In this document: positions 51,322 to 58,588 of the stretch, one piece after another
How positions within the stretch are numbered: the stretch's first letter is position 1
How the letters are laid out: each line of letters begins with the position of its first letter
Assembly (NCBI GenBank): GCA_949294665.1
Contig: CASFID010000024.1
Location: 1 to 64,000, forward strand
DNA length: 64,000 nucleotides
Reading direction: 5' to 3'
DNA from: an uncultured Eubacteriales bacterium
GTDB lineage: Bacteria > Bacillota > Clostridia > Lachnospirales > Lachnospiraceae
The notes under the pieces: model-generated
The model's input: only the letters and a program-made list of their open reading frames with translations
What the model was told of the DNA's origin: nothing
Databases searched by the model: none
Made by a program: the position numbers and the translations under genes

Positions 51322-52668
51322 TTAGTCCAGTCTGAGCATCCGCTCAATAAATCCGGTATCCGCATTTCCGGCACAGAACTCCGGATTGCGCATGATCTGG
51401 TACTGGAAATCCAGATTCGTATCCACACCGATGATCACCATCTCATCCAGTGCAGAGCGCATCTTCTGGATCGCGGCATTGCGGTCCGGCGCATGTACGA
51501 TAACTTTGGCGATCATGGAGTCATACTCCGAAGGAATCCTGTAGCCTGTATAAAGCGCCGTATCCACCCGCACACCGTTTCCGGCAGGAAGATGGAGGTG
51601 CTTCACCACACCGGGACTCGGCATAAAGTTCTTCTCCGGGATCTCAGCGTTGATCCGGCACTCGATCGCATGGCCGGTAAGCCGGATACCTTCCTGATTA
51701 AAGCTTAAAGGTTCTCCCATAGCCACCCTGATCTGCTCTATGATCAGATCTGTGCCTGTCACCATCTCTGTAACGCCATGCTCCACCTGTATACGGGTAT
51801 TCATTTCCATGAAATAATATGTTCCCTTCGGGTCAAGGATGAACTCTATCGTTCCCGCATTGGTATAGTTTACCGTCTTAGCCGCAAGGACAGCATCACG
51901 GTTCATGGCATTTCTGATCTCATCATTAATAGCCGGAGACGGAGACTCCTCGATCAGCTTCTGATGGTTTCTCTGCACCGAACAGTCACGTTCGCCGAGA
52001 GCCACCACATTGCCGAATTTATCTCCCATGACCTGAATCTCCACATGACGGGGATTCTCGATGAATTTCTCAATGTACATCGTGTCGTCGCCGAATGCAT
52101 TGGCGGACTCTCTCTGAGCCATATTAAACTGGAATTCAAACTCATCGGCGGATTTTGCCACACGCATTCCCTTTCCGCCGCCGCCTGATGACGCCTTGAT
52201 CATGACCGGATATCCGATCTCTTCTGCCAGCTTGATACCTGTTTCTGCATCATACACCGGTTCCTTTGTACCCGGCACCACCGGAACGCCCGCTTCCATC
52301 ATGGTTTTACGCGCGTGGGACTTATTTCCCATACTGTCGATCACGTCTGCTTTCGGTCCGATAAACGTCAGCCCGTTCTTCTCACAGAGCCGGACAAAAT
52401 CTGCGTTCTCTGACAGGAAGCCGAATCCCGGATGGATCGCATCGGCGCCCATATTGAGAGCTGCCGTCACAATGCGCTCCATATTGAGGTAACTGTTCTT
52501 TGCCGGCCCCTCGCCGATACAGATCCTCTGGTCGGCCAACTGTACGTGAAAGCTGTCCTTATCCTCTTTTGAATAAACCGCCACGCTGCGGATTCCCATA
52601 TTCCGGCAGGCGCGGATGATCCTGACGGCGATCTCCCCGCGGTTTGCGATCAATATTTTCTGAAACAT
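51322..52668 (-). CDS. accC: Biotin carboxylase subunit (AccC family)
   Basis: 448 residues with the ATP-grasp biotin carboxylase fold: KILIANRGEIAVRIIRACR at the start, KASSGGGGKGMRVA (about 159-172), ERDCSVQRNHQKLIEE, MEMNTRIQVEHGVTEMVTG and ECRINAE. ATG 52668 lies seven bases after AAGGAGG; an upstream GTG is too close. It lacks fused carrier or transferase domains. Co-transcribed accA/accD are absent. Its neighbours are AccB and PxpC/PxpB, which resemble a urea-carboxylase transferase, so its acceptor may not be acetyl-CoA. Confidence 0.94.
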   Translation of the reverse strand: MFQKILIANRGEIAVRIIRACRNMGIRSVAVYSKEDKDSFHVQLADQRICIGEGPAKNSYLNMERIVTAALNMGADAIHPGFGFLSENADFVRLCEKNGLTFIGPKADVIDSMGNKSHARKTMMEAGVPVVPGTKEPVYDAETGIKLAEEIGYPVMIKASSGGGGKGMRVAKSADEFEFQFNMAQRESANAFGDDTMYIEKFIENPRHVEIQVMGDKFGNVVALGERDCSVQRNHQKLIEESPSPAINDEIRNAMNRDAVLAAKTVNYTNAGTIEFILDPKGTYYFMEMNTRIQVEHGVTEMVTGTDLIIEQIRVAMGEPLSFNQEGIRLTGHAIECRINAEIPEKNFMPSPGVVKHLHLPAGNGVRVDTALYTGYRIPSEYDSMIAKVIVHAPDRNAAIQKMRSALDEMVIIGVDTNLDFQYQIMRNPEFCAGNADTGFIERMLRLD

Positions 52669-52680
52669 CAGCACTCCTCC

Positions 52681-53103
52681 TTAGTCCGACAGCTTCTTTA
52701 CCTTGAAGAGCGGCTGCCCGTACTCTACTTTCTGTTCGTTGCTGACGAGGACCGCCTCGATCTCGCAGTCATAATCACTCTCGATCTCATTCATCAGTTT
52801 CATGGCCTCAAGGATACACACGGTCTGCCCTGCTTTCACCACATCGCCGACTTTGACAAACGCCTCAGCATCCGGTGACGGGGCGGAATAAAATGTCCCC
52901 ACGATCGGAGAGATGATATAATTCTCATCTACTGTCTCCTCAGCCGGAGCCTCCGTCTTTACAACAGTGATCGGCTCTCCCGGCGTCTCTGCGCTGCCTC
53001 TGCGGCTCATCTTGATCTTCGTATCGCCCTCCTGAATGCTGAACTCCAGCATGGAAGACTTATCAATAATATTTACCAGTTTCTCGATCTTTTCCAAATC
53101 CAT
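52681..53103 (-). CDS. accB: Biotin carboxyl carrier protein (AccB family)
   Basis: 140 residues. The N-terminal helix MDLEKIEKLVNIIDKSSM is followed by a flexible linker (residues 50-65) and the biotinyl domain with VCILEAMKLMNEI, whose Lys (about 106) accepts biotin. ATG 53103 follows AGGAGTGACCG. It is 12 bases from accC and directly after pxpC, forming one transcript. Confidence 0.95.
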   Translation of the reverse strand: MDLEKIEKLVNIIDKSSMLEFSIQEGDTKIKMSRRGSAETPGEPITVVKTEAPAEETVDENYIISPIVGTFYSAPSPDAEAFVKVGDVVKAGQTVCILEAMKLMNEIESDYDCEIEAVLVSNEQKVEYGQPLFKVKKLSD

Positions 53104-53133
53104 ATCGGTCACTCCTATCTTTTTCTTTCTCAT

Positions 53134-54138
53134 TTACTGAAACAGTTTGCTGAGGCGCTTTGCTACCAGACGGCACTCAAGCACTTCCCGGCAGGGCCGA
53201 TAGATCTGCCTGCGCAGTTCATTGAGTCCGGCCACTTCGTCGAGCAGAAGCTGCTGGGCTTCTTCGACTGTCACGGCCTGAAAGCGCACTTTGTTATCTG
53301 TCTTACACTGTGCAAGTTTCGGAATATCTACCGAGATCACCGTGGCGATCTTTGCATATCCGCCGGTTGTCTGCCGGTCGGAAAGAAGCACGATCGGCTT
53401 TCCGTGGCTCGGCACCTGCACGGAGCCGAACGCAATCCCGTCTGATATAATGTCCGCCGTTGTCTTATATGCGATAAACGGACCTTCCAGCCTGCACCCC
53501 ATCCGGTCAAAATCATTGGTCACGGTGTATTCCGAATTCAGGAACGTCTCCCTGCCTGCATTGGTAAACACATCCTCCTGCGGTCCCATCACAACGCGGA
53601 GAGTCACTTCGTCATAGTCAAACTCATCCAGATCCAGACTTCTGGAAAGGAAGTACGGCAGATATCTTCTCTTGATGCGGAAACCGATATAGTCCCCGTC
53701 TTTGAGCCTGCGGCCTTTGAAGCCCCCGATCCCGCATTTGATATTCGTAGAACGGCTGCCCATCACAACCGGGATGTCCAGATAACTGGAAAACGCAATA
53801 TATCCCCGGCTACCGGTACGGCATCCCGCGAAATCCAGCACGTCTCCCTTGTGCATATAAAGTGCTGTGTACATCTTCACCGGCTTCTTGTTCACACGGG
53901 GCTGGAAATCCCCGCCGGTGATGGAGATGATCGTCTCTGAGGTAAATTCCAGACTGGGCCCCATCAGGGTAAATTCCAGCACCGCCTCATTCTCCGGGTT
54001 GTCAAGGAGCAGATTGGCAATCTTAAAGGAGCGGACATCCATGACGCCGGAAACACTGAATCCCTGGCTCTGATAGCCGGTTCTTCCAAGATCCTGCACT
54101 GTTGTCAGCATCCCGCCTTTTAAAACTCGAACGCCCAT
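53134..54138 (-). CDS. pxpC: 5-oxoprolinase subunit C / biotin-dependent carboxyltransferase-like (KipA, AHS2)
   Basis: 334 residues of the AHS2/KipA family: GMLTTVQDLGRTGYQSQGF, MDVRSFKIANLLLDNPENEA, GGDFQPRVN and SDRQTTGGYAKIATVISVDI. The same fold forms half of the carboxyltransferase domain of urea carboxylase. Gap of three bases after pxpB. ATG 54138. Confidence 0.94.
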   Translation of the reverse strand: MGVRVLKGGMLTTVQDLGRTGYQSQGFSVSGVMDVRSFKIANLLLDNPENEAVLEFTLMGPSLEFTSETIISITGGDFQPRVNKKPVKMYTALYMHKGDVLDFAGCRTGSRGYIAFSSYLDIPVVMGSRSTNIKCGIGGFKGRRLKDGDYIGFRIKRRYLPYFLSRSLDLDEFDYDEVTLRVVMGPQEDVFTNAGRETFLNSEYTVTNDFDRMGCRLEGPFIAYKTTADIISDGIAFGSVQVPSHGKPIVLLSDRQTTGGYAKIATVISVDIPKLAQCKTDNKVRFQAVTVEEAQQLLLDEVAGLNELRRQIYRPCREVLECRLVAKRLSKLFQ

Positions 54139-54141
54139 AGA

Positions 54142-54870
54142 TCACACCCCTTTCTGATGGATCACGCACTGATATGCGCCTTCATCCACCTGTTTCTTTA
54201 TTTCCAGATACTCCTCTTCTGCCACAGGGACGAACCGTATATAGTCTCCTGCTTCAAAAAGGATCGGCGCCTCTCTCCCCGGATCATAAGTCTTTACCGG
54301 CGTCATACCGAGAAGCTGCCATCCTCCGGGAGAATCCAGCGGATAAATGCCGGTCTGGGAGCCTCCGATCCCCACGCTTCCCGCCGGGATACGTATCCTC
54401 GGATTAGCAAGTCTGGGGGTGTGTATCCTCTCGTCCAGTCCTCCCAGATAGGAAAAACCGGGAAGGAATCCAAGCATATAGATCAGATAATCTTTTCCGC
54501 AATGGATCTGGATCACTTCTTCCGGAGTCAGTCCCGCATGATCCGCGATATTCTGAAGATCCGGACCGTATTCCCCGCCGTAGCAGACCGGGATTTCAAA
54601 GATTCTTGATTCCGAAGCTTCCCCGCTGATCTCCAGCTTCAGAAGCTTCTCCATACGCGCGCGTAGGCCGGCATGGCTTACCACTCTGGGATCATAATTG
54701 ATAAGCAGAGACGCGAAAGCGGGGATCATATCAGTGACTCCCTCAATATGCTGTGCCTTGATCATTCGCACCAGCGCCGTGATCTGCGCGTTGATCTCCG
54801 GGGAAATCTCCTGACCGAATTCGATCAGGAGAGAGGAATCCCCGGCAGTACAGATTTTGATTTCATTCAT
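54142..54870 (-). CDS. pxpB: 5-oxoprolinase subunit B (KipI, AHS1)
   Basis: 242 residues of the AHS1/KipI family: GDSSLLIEFGQEISPEIN, PVCYGGEYGPDLQ, YLIYMLGFLPGFSYLGGLD, RIPAGSVGIGGSQTGIYPLD and GGWQLLGMTP. It pairs with PxpC. It begins 119 bases after the NRAMP-like gene, with an inverted-repeat element in between. GGAGATTGAAATG precedes the start. Confidence 0.94.
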   Translation of the reverse strand: MNEIKICTAGDSSLLIEFGQEISPEINAQITALVRMIKAQHIEGVTDMIPAFASLLINYDPRVVSHAGLRARMEKLLKLEISGEASESRIFEIPVCYGGEYGPDLQNIADHAGLTPEEVIQIHCGKDYLIYMLGFLPGFSYLGGLDERIHTPRLANPRIRIPAGSVGIGGSQTGIYPLDSPGGWQLLGMTPVKTYDPGREAPILFEAGDYIRFVPVAEEEYLEIKKQVDEGAYQCVIHQKGV

Positions 54871-54889
54871 TTCAATCTCCTTTACATAT

Positions 54890-54960
54890 AAGTTCAGCCG
54901 TGGAACTGACCGGAAGAGAAAATCATGCTCGCATGATTTTTCGAGCGGGCTGAACTGTTA
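54890..54960. repeat. Inverted-repeat element, copy 2
   Basis: AGTTCAGCC (54891-54899) and GGCTGAACT (54949-54957) pair; GCGGGCTGAACTGTTA on the right is identical with copy 1 at 25974-25989. Inside it AAAATCATG and CATGATTTT form a 9-base hairpin around CTCG, terminator-like on the minus strand, between the NRAMP-like gene and pxpB. Confidence 0.7.
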
Positions 54961-54989
54961 TATCACAAGCTGCTTCCTGTGTGCAGGAA

Positions 54990-56210
54990 TCAGAGAAGCT
55001 GGCTTAAGTTTGCTCCGAATGTTGTAATTCCAAGATATGCGGATGCGATCACAACGACAATACCGCAGATCAGAAGCCATGTCGGATGCTTATAGTCCTC
55101 GCCCATGATTGATTTCTTCTTGGAGGCGATCAGGCATACGCCCAGTGTGATCGGCAGGATCAGGCCGTTCACCGCGCCAGCAAGAACAAGCAGGACAGCC
55201 GGCTGTCCGAGGACTGCCATAACAACTGTACTCAATGCGATAAATAAAATAATAAACACATTCTCATACTTCTCAATACTCTTGTGGAATGTCTTTAAGA
55301 AAGACACAGAAGTATAAGCGCATCCCACGATAGATGTAATTGCCGCGCAGAGCAGCACCAGTCCGAAGAACCGGTATCCGATCTCTCCTGCGCCGATGCG
55401 GAACGCGTCTGCCGCCGGGTTATCCGGGTCGAGCGTATGCGCCGGTGATGTCGCCGTCGCAACTACAACGCCGAGAATTGCAAGGAACAGGAATACGCGC
55501 ACGATCGTGGCGATACCGATTCCCATGACAGAACTCTTGTTGATCTCTTTTAGATTTTCTTTCTTCGTGATACCTGCATCGATCAGACGGTGAGCTCCCG
55601 AGAATGTGATATACCCTCCCACCGTACCGCCGAGAAGTGTGAGGATGGCTGTTCCGAGCTCACCCAGCGGGGCTGTCGGCATAACTGTCTCTTTCAGGGC
55701 AAGTCCCAGCGGCGGCCGTACAATAACGATCACAACGAAGATCACAACGATCATAATACCGCCCAGTATCTTTGTCAGTGTATCCATTGCATTCAGTGCG
55801 TTTTTCAGCAGGAAGATCACGATCGCGACTCCGCCTGCAATGAAATATCCTGCTATCTTCGGTATGCCCAGCAGCGTATTAAAGCCGAGGGCGCCTCCGC
55901 CTACGTTACCGATATTGAATACAAGTCCGCCTGCGACAACCAGAAACGCTACCACATAGCCAAGTCCGGGGAGCACCTTGTTCGCTACATCCTGTCCCCT
56001 CATGCCCGAGACGCAGAGCACGCGCCACACATTGAGCTGAACAATGGCTGCAAGTATAACCGAGATCAGAATTACGAATCCGAAGCTCGCTTTCAGGCTT
56101 CCGGTAAATTGTCCCGTCTGGGTGAGGAATCCGGGTCCGATAGCAGAAGTTGCCATCAGAAAGGCAGCGCCGATCAGGACGCTGAGGCTTTTTTTGTTTG
56201 TCTTTTCCAT
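54990..56210 (-). CDS. NRAMP-superfamily transporter lacking the metal-binding motifs (YcsG type)
   Basis: 406 residues, about 11 helices. The first helix reads ATSAIGPGFLTQTGQFTG, where genuine Mn/Fe carriers have DPGN; the sixth-helix MPH motif is also absent (SGAHRLIDAGITKKEN region). A homologue, YcsG, lies in the Bacillus subtilis ycsF-kipIA locus. With pxpBCA directly downstream, transport of 5-oxoproline or another organic acid is more plausible than metal uptake, though unproven. A strong promoter precedes it. ATG 56210 follows GAAAGGATGAG. Confidence 0.85.
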   Translation of the reverse strand: MEKTNKKSLSVLIGAAFLMATSAIGPGFLTQTGQFTGSLKASFGFVILISVILAAIVQLNVWRVLCVSGMRGQDVANKVLPGLGYVVAFLVVAGGLVFNIGNVGGGALGFNTLLGIPKIAGYFIAGGVAIVIFLLKNALNAMDTLTKILGGIMIVVIFVVIVIVRPPLGLALKETVMPTAPLGELGTAILTLLGGTVGGYITFSGAHRLIDAGITKKENLKEINKSSVMGIGIATIVRVFLFLAILGVVVATATSPAHTLDPDNPAADAFRIGAGEIGYRFFGLVLLCAAITSIVGCAYTSVSFLKTFHKSIEKYENVFIILFIALSTVVMAVLGQPAVLLVLAGAVNGLILPITLGVCLIASKKKSIMGEDYKHPTWLLICGIVVVIASAYLGITTFGANLSQLL

Positions 56211-56246
56211 AATTTCTCATCCTTTCATAATTAAACTAATATCTAA

Positions 56247-56275
56247 ATTATAACGGAGGCGGCACTTTTCGGCAA
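56247..56275 (-). promoter_or_regulatory. Promoter of the NRAMP-pxp operon
   Basis: Minus strand TTGCCG (56275-56270), 17 bases, TATAAT (56252-56247), about 37 bases before the start codon. Confidence 0.8.
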
Positions 56276-56290
56276 TATTTTTTGAGATCA

Positions 56291-56324
56291 TTGTTACACG
56301 TCGTTGTTACAAGTGTTAGTAACA
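56291..56324. promoter_or_regulatory. Repeated TGTTAC half-sites upstream of the NRAMP-pxp promoter
   Basis: TTGTTAC occurs at 56291-56297 and 56304-56310; TGTTAC at 56305 pairs with GTAACA at 56319-56324. The cluster lies just upstream of the -35 box and could bind an activator. No regulator gene is adjacent. Confidence 0.4.
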
Positions 56325-56446
56325 GCATATTGTCCGCCTTGCGCCCCGTTCTCAAACATAGTAAGATAAGGCTGTGAGTGTATGGCCAAATAGCTATTAT
56401 ACCGGCGCAGTTTTCGGCTGCGCTACCAGAATAAGGAGTTTCAATA

Positions 56447-56932
56447 ATGACAAAATTTGAAGAATTTGAAAATGTGATCGCGCGCCTGCGGGCTCCGGAC
56501 GGCTGTCCGTGGGACCGTGCGCAGACCCATACGAGCCTGAAAAAGACATGTATCGAGGAAGCAGCCGAAGTAATCTGCGGAATCAACATACTGGATCAGA
56601 CCGGAGACGCCGACAATCTGAAAGAAGAGCTGGGCGACCTGCTCATGCAGGTGGTGCTCCACGCCCGGATCGCGGAGGAGGAAGGCCTATTCACCATGGA
56701 CGACGTAATCCAGTGTATCATCGACAAAATGATCCGCCGCCACCCGCACGTCTTCGGCGATTCGGACGGCCCGGGCACCGACGGAACAAAAGAGAGCTGG
56801 GAAGAGATCAAGAAAAAGGAAAAGGCCGGGAAGGAATGGACAGAAGAATACCTCCCCGAAGCATTCGAGGAGGCAAAAAAGCTGATCGATAAGGCGAAGG
56901 AGCGGAAAGGTTTCAACAGGGGAACGGAATAA
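56447..56932 (+). CDS. mazG: MazG-family NTP pyrophosphohydrolase
   Basis: 161 residues forming a single MazG domain: LRAPDGCPWDRAQTHTSL, CIEEAAEVICGI and LKEELGDLLMQVVLHARIAE supply the acidic EExxE and ExxD metal ligands. It hydrolyses (d)NTPs to monophosphates, probably for nucleotide-pool cleaning. It is the short one-domain form; E. coli MazG has two. ATG 56447 after AAGGAG. Single gene with its own terminator. Confidence 0.93.
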   Translation: MTKFEEFENVIARLRAPDGCPWDRAQTHTSLKKTCIEEAAEVICGINILDQTGDADNLKEELGDLLMQVVLHARIAEEEGLFTMDDVIQCIIDKMIRRHPHVFGDSDGPGTDGTKESWEEIKKKEKAGKEWTEEYLPEAFEEAKKLIDKAKERKGFNRGTE

Positions 56933-56940
56933 ACCGGCTG

Positions 56941-56972
56941 CCGGCAGGTCACATGATCTGCCGGTATTTTTT
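56941..56972 (+). terminator. mazG terminator
   Basis: CCGGCAG and CTGCCGG around ten bases, then TATTTTTTG. Confidence 0.85.
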
Positions 56973-56985
56973 GCTTATATTATTC

Positions 56986-57014
56986 TTGACAGTTTGATTT
57001 TCCACCCCTATAAT
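56986..57014 (+). promoter_or_regulatory. Perfect consensus promoter before the MATE gene
   Basis: TTGACA (56986-56991), exactly 17 bases, TATAAT (57009-57014). It reads into the marR remnant and the MATE gene. Confidence 0.9.
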
Positions 57015-57237
57015 AGTCATTCTTGAACCCAGCCGGCATGACAAACGGGAAAAATTTGTATTTCTGACGGAAAAGGGAAAGAAGTATACCGAAGAAATCA
57101 TCGAGCCTTTACTGGAAGCCGAAGAACGGATTTCCAGCAAAATCGGCAATGACCGCATGGAGCAGACCATCGAAACAATGGAACTGTTCAATCTGCTGTT
57201 TGAAAAAGAACTGAAACAAAGAATAGGAAGTGAGTAA
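56998..57237 (+). pseudogene. 5'-truncated MarR-family regulator
   Basis: An open frame with no start codon encodes the last 70-75 residues of a MarR repressor: EPSRHDKREKFVFLTEKGKK (the wing of the winged helix) and a C-terminal helix ending in KELKQRIGSE. The recognition helix and N-terminal dimerisation part are missing; the consensus promoter stands where they should be. The stop (57235-57237) is eight bases before the MATE start, so the original operon was marR-MATE. Loss of the repressor together with the promoter suggests constitutive MATE expression. Confidence 0.8.
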
Positions 57238-57245
57238 CAGAACCT

Positions 57246-58550
57246 ATGAGCGAAATGAGAATGTTTTTTAAATATGTAATCCCATCTGTCCTGTCCTTTG
57301 CATTATCCGGAATCTATGCGATCGTGGACGGCTTTTTTGTGGGACACAGCGTTGGAGATCTCGGACTTTCCGCCATAAATGTAGCTTATCCTGTCTCTGC
57401 CGTTCTTCAGGCTGCAGGCACCGGAATCGGCATAGGAGGAGCCGTCTACTATTCCATCAGTATGGCTGAGAAAAAAGAAAAACGCGCCAGAGATTTTACG
57501 GCAGCCACCCTGTGGATGCTGATCATCTGCAGCGTGATCCTGACCGTACTTACTTTAGGTTTTAATACTCCCATCCTGCGTCTTCTGGGTGCAGAAGGAC
57601 AGCTGCTCTCACTGGGCGCAGAATATAACCGGGTAATCGCACTGGGCGCCGGACTGCAGATCCTCAGTACAGGACTGATTCCTTTTATCCGCAATCACGG
57701 CGGGCCGCTTTATGCTATGATTTCCATGATTGCAGGATTCATTACCAATGTAGTTCTGGATTACCTGTTTGTCTGGGTATTCGGTCAGGGACTTACCGGC
57801 GCGGCGCTGGCAACAATCCTCGGACAGGGCGTAACACTCCTTTTTGCCCTCGTATATTTCATGCGCGAGAAAATATTTACCCTGCGTATTGGATTTTCCA
57901 GGCTGATAAAGCTGGCCGGTTCCGTTATCAAAGTGGGGATTTCCCCGTTCGGGCTTACAATGACGCCAAACATATCACTGATTATCATAAACCGCTTTTC
58001 CATACTTTACGGGGGAGACCAGGCTGTGGCAGTCTACGCCTGCATCGCCTACATTATCTGTATCGTATATCTGCTCTTTCAGGGCGTCGGTGACGGGAGT
58101 CAGCCCATCATCAGCCGTTACTACGGAGAAAAAAGCCTGCACAGGCTGAAAAGTATACGGCGGCTGGCGTACGGATGCGGTATTTTTCTTGCCGTTATAA
58201 GCTGTGTCATTCTCTTGGCAGGCAGAAATCATATCGGTATCCTCTTCGGCTCATCTCCTGAAGTTAATATGGAAATTGCCAGAATTATGCCGATCTTTCT
58301 TATCTCAGTTCCTTTTGTAGCGGTTACCCGGGTAACTACGGCAAGCTTCTACGCCATGGAAGAGAGCATCCTTTCTTATGTCCTGACTTATATTGAACCT
58401 GTACTTATGCTGGTACTTATGCTTATCCTCCCGCCGCTGGCAGGCGGACAGATCATGGTCTGGTGGAGCACTGTTATCGCGAGGATACTGGCTGCATTTC
58501 TTGCCATGTTCTTAAAACCGGTTGTAGACAGACGGAAGCTGGCCTCATAG
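57246..58550 (+). CDS. MATE-family multidrug exporter
   Basis: 434 residues, 12 helices in two six-helix bundles. Recognisable features: YAIVDGFFVGHSVGDLGLSA, AAGTGIGIGGAVYYSI, the mid-protein QGVGDGSQPIISRYYGE and RVTTASFYAMEE. It belongs to the VmrA/MepA-like branch of cation-coupled exporters. ATG 57246 follows GGAAGTGAG at a long spacing. It is transcribed from the consensus promoter at 56986 through the marR remnant. The drug range cannot be told. Confidence 0.92.
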   Translation: MSEMRMFFKYVIPSVLSFALSGIYAIVDGFFVGHSVGDLGLSAINVAYPVSAVLQAAGTGIGIGGAVYYSISMAEKKEKRARDFTAATLWMLIICSVILTVLTLGFNTPILRLLGAEGQLLSLGAEYNRVIALGAGLQILSTGLIPFIRNHGGPLYAMISMIAGFITNVVLDYLFVWVFGQGLTGAALATILGQGVTLLFALVYFMREKIFTLRIGFSRLIKLAGSVIKVGISPFGLTMTPNISLIIINRFSILYGGDQAVAVYACIAYIICIVYLLFQGVGDGSQPIISRYYGEKSLHRLKSIRRLAYGCGIFLAVISCVILLAGRNHIGILFGSSPEVNMEIARIMPIFLISVPFVAVTRVTTASFYAMEESILSYVLTYIEPVLMLVLMLILPPLAGGQIMVWWSTVIARILAAFLAMFLKPVVDRRKLAS

Positions 58551-58569
58551 GCCGGTTCCGTCTGTCTGT
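58526..58569. terminator. Hairpin at the end of the MATE gene
   Basis: AGACAGACGGAA, GGCC and GGCC, TTCCGTCTGTCT form a long stem that includes the stop codon. No T-run follows on the plus strand; it may rather block read-through in both directions. Confidence 0.5.
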
Positions 58570-58588
58570 ATTGTAATATAATATTATG

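Noticed and set aside
51322-53103. accB/accC as the cell's acetyl-CoA carboxylase
   Set aside because: Not excluded, but accA and accD are missing and both genes are embedded among pxp genes; treated instead as part of a pxp-linked complex.
54990-56210. Annotation as Mn/Fe NRAMP transporter
   Set aside because: The DPGN and MPH metal-coordinating motifs are absent, so the standard function label is not supported.
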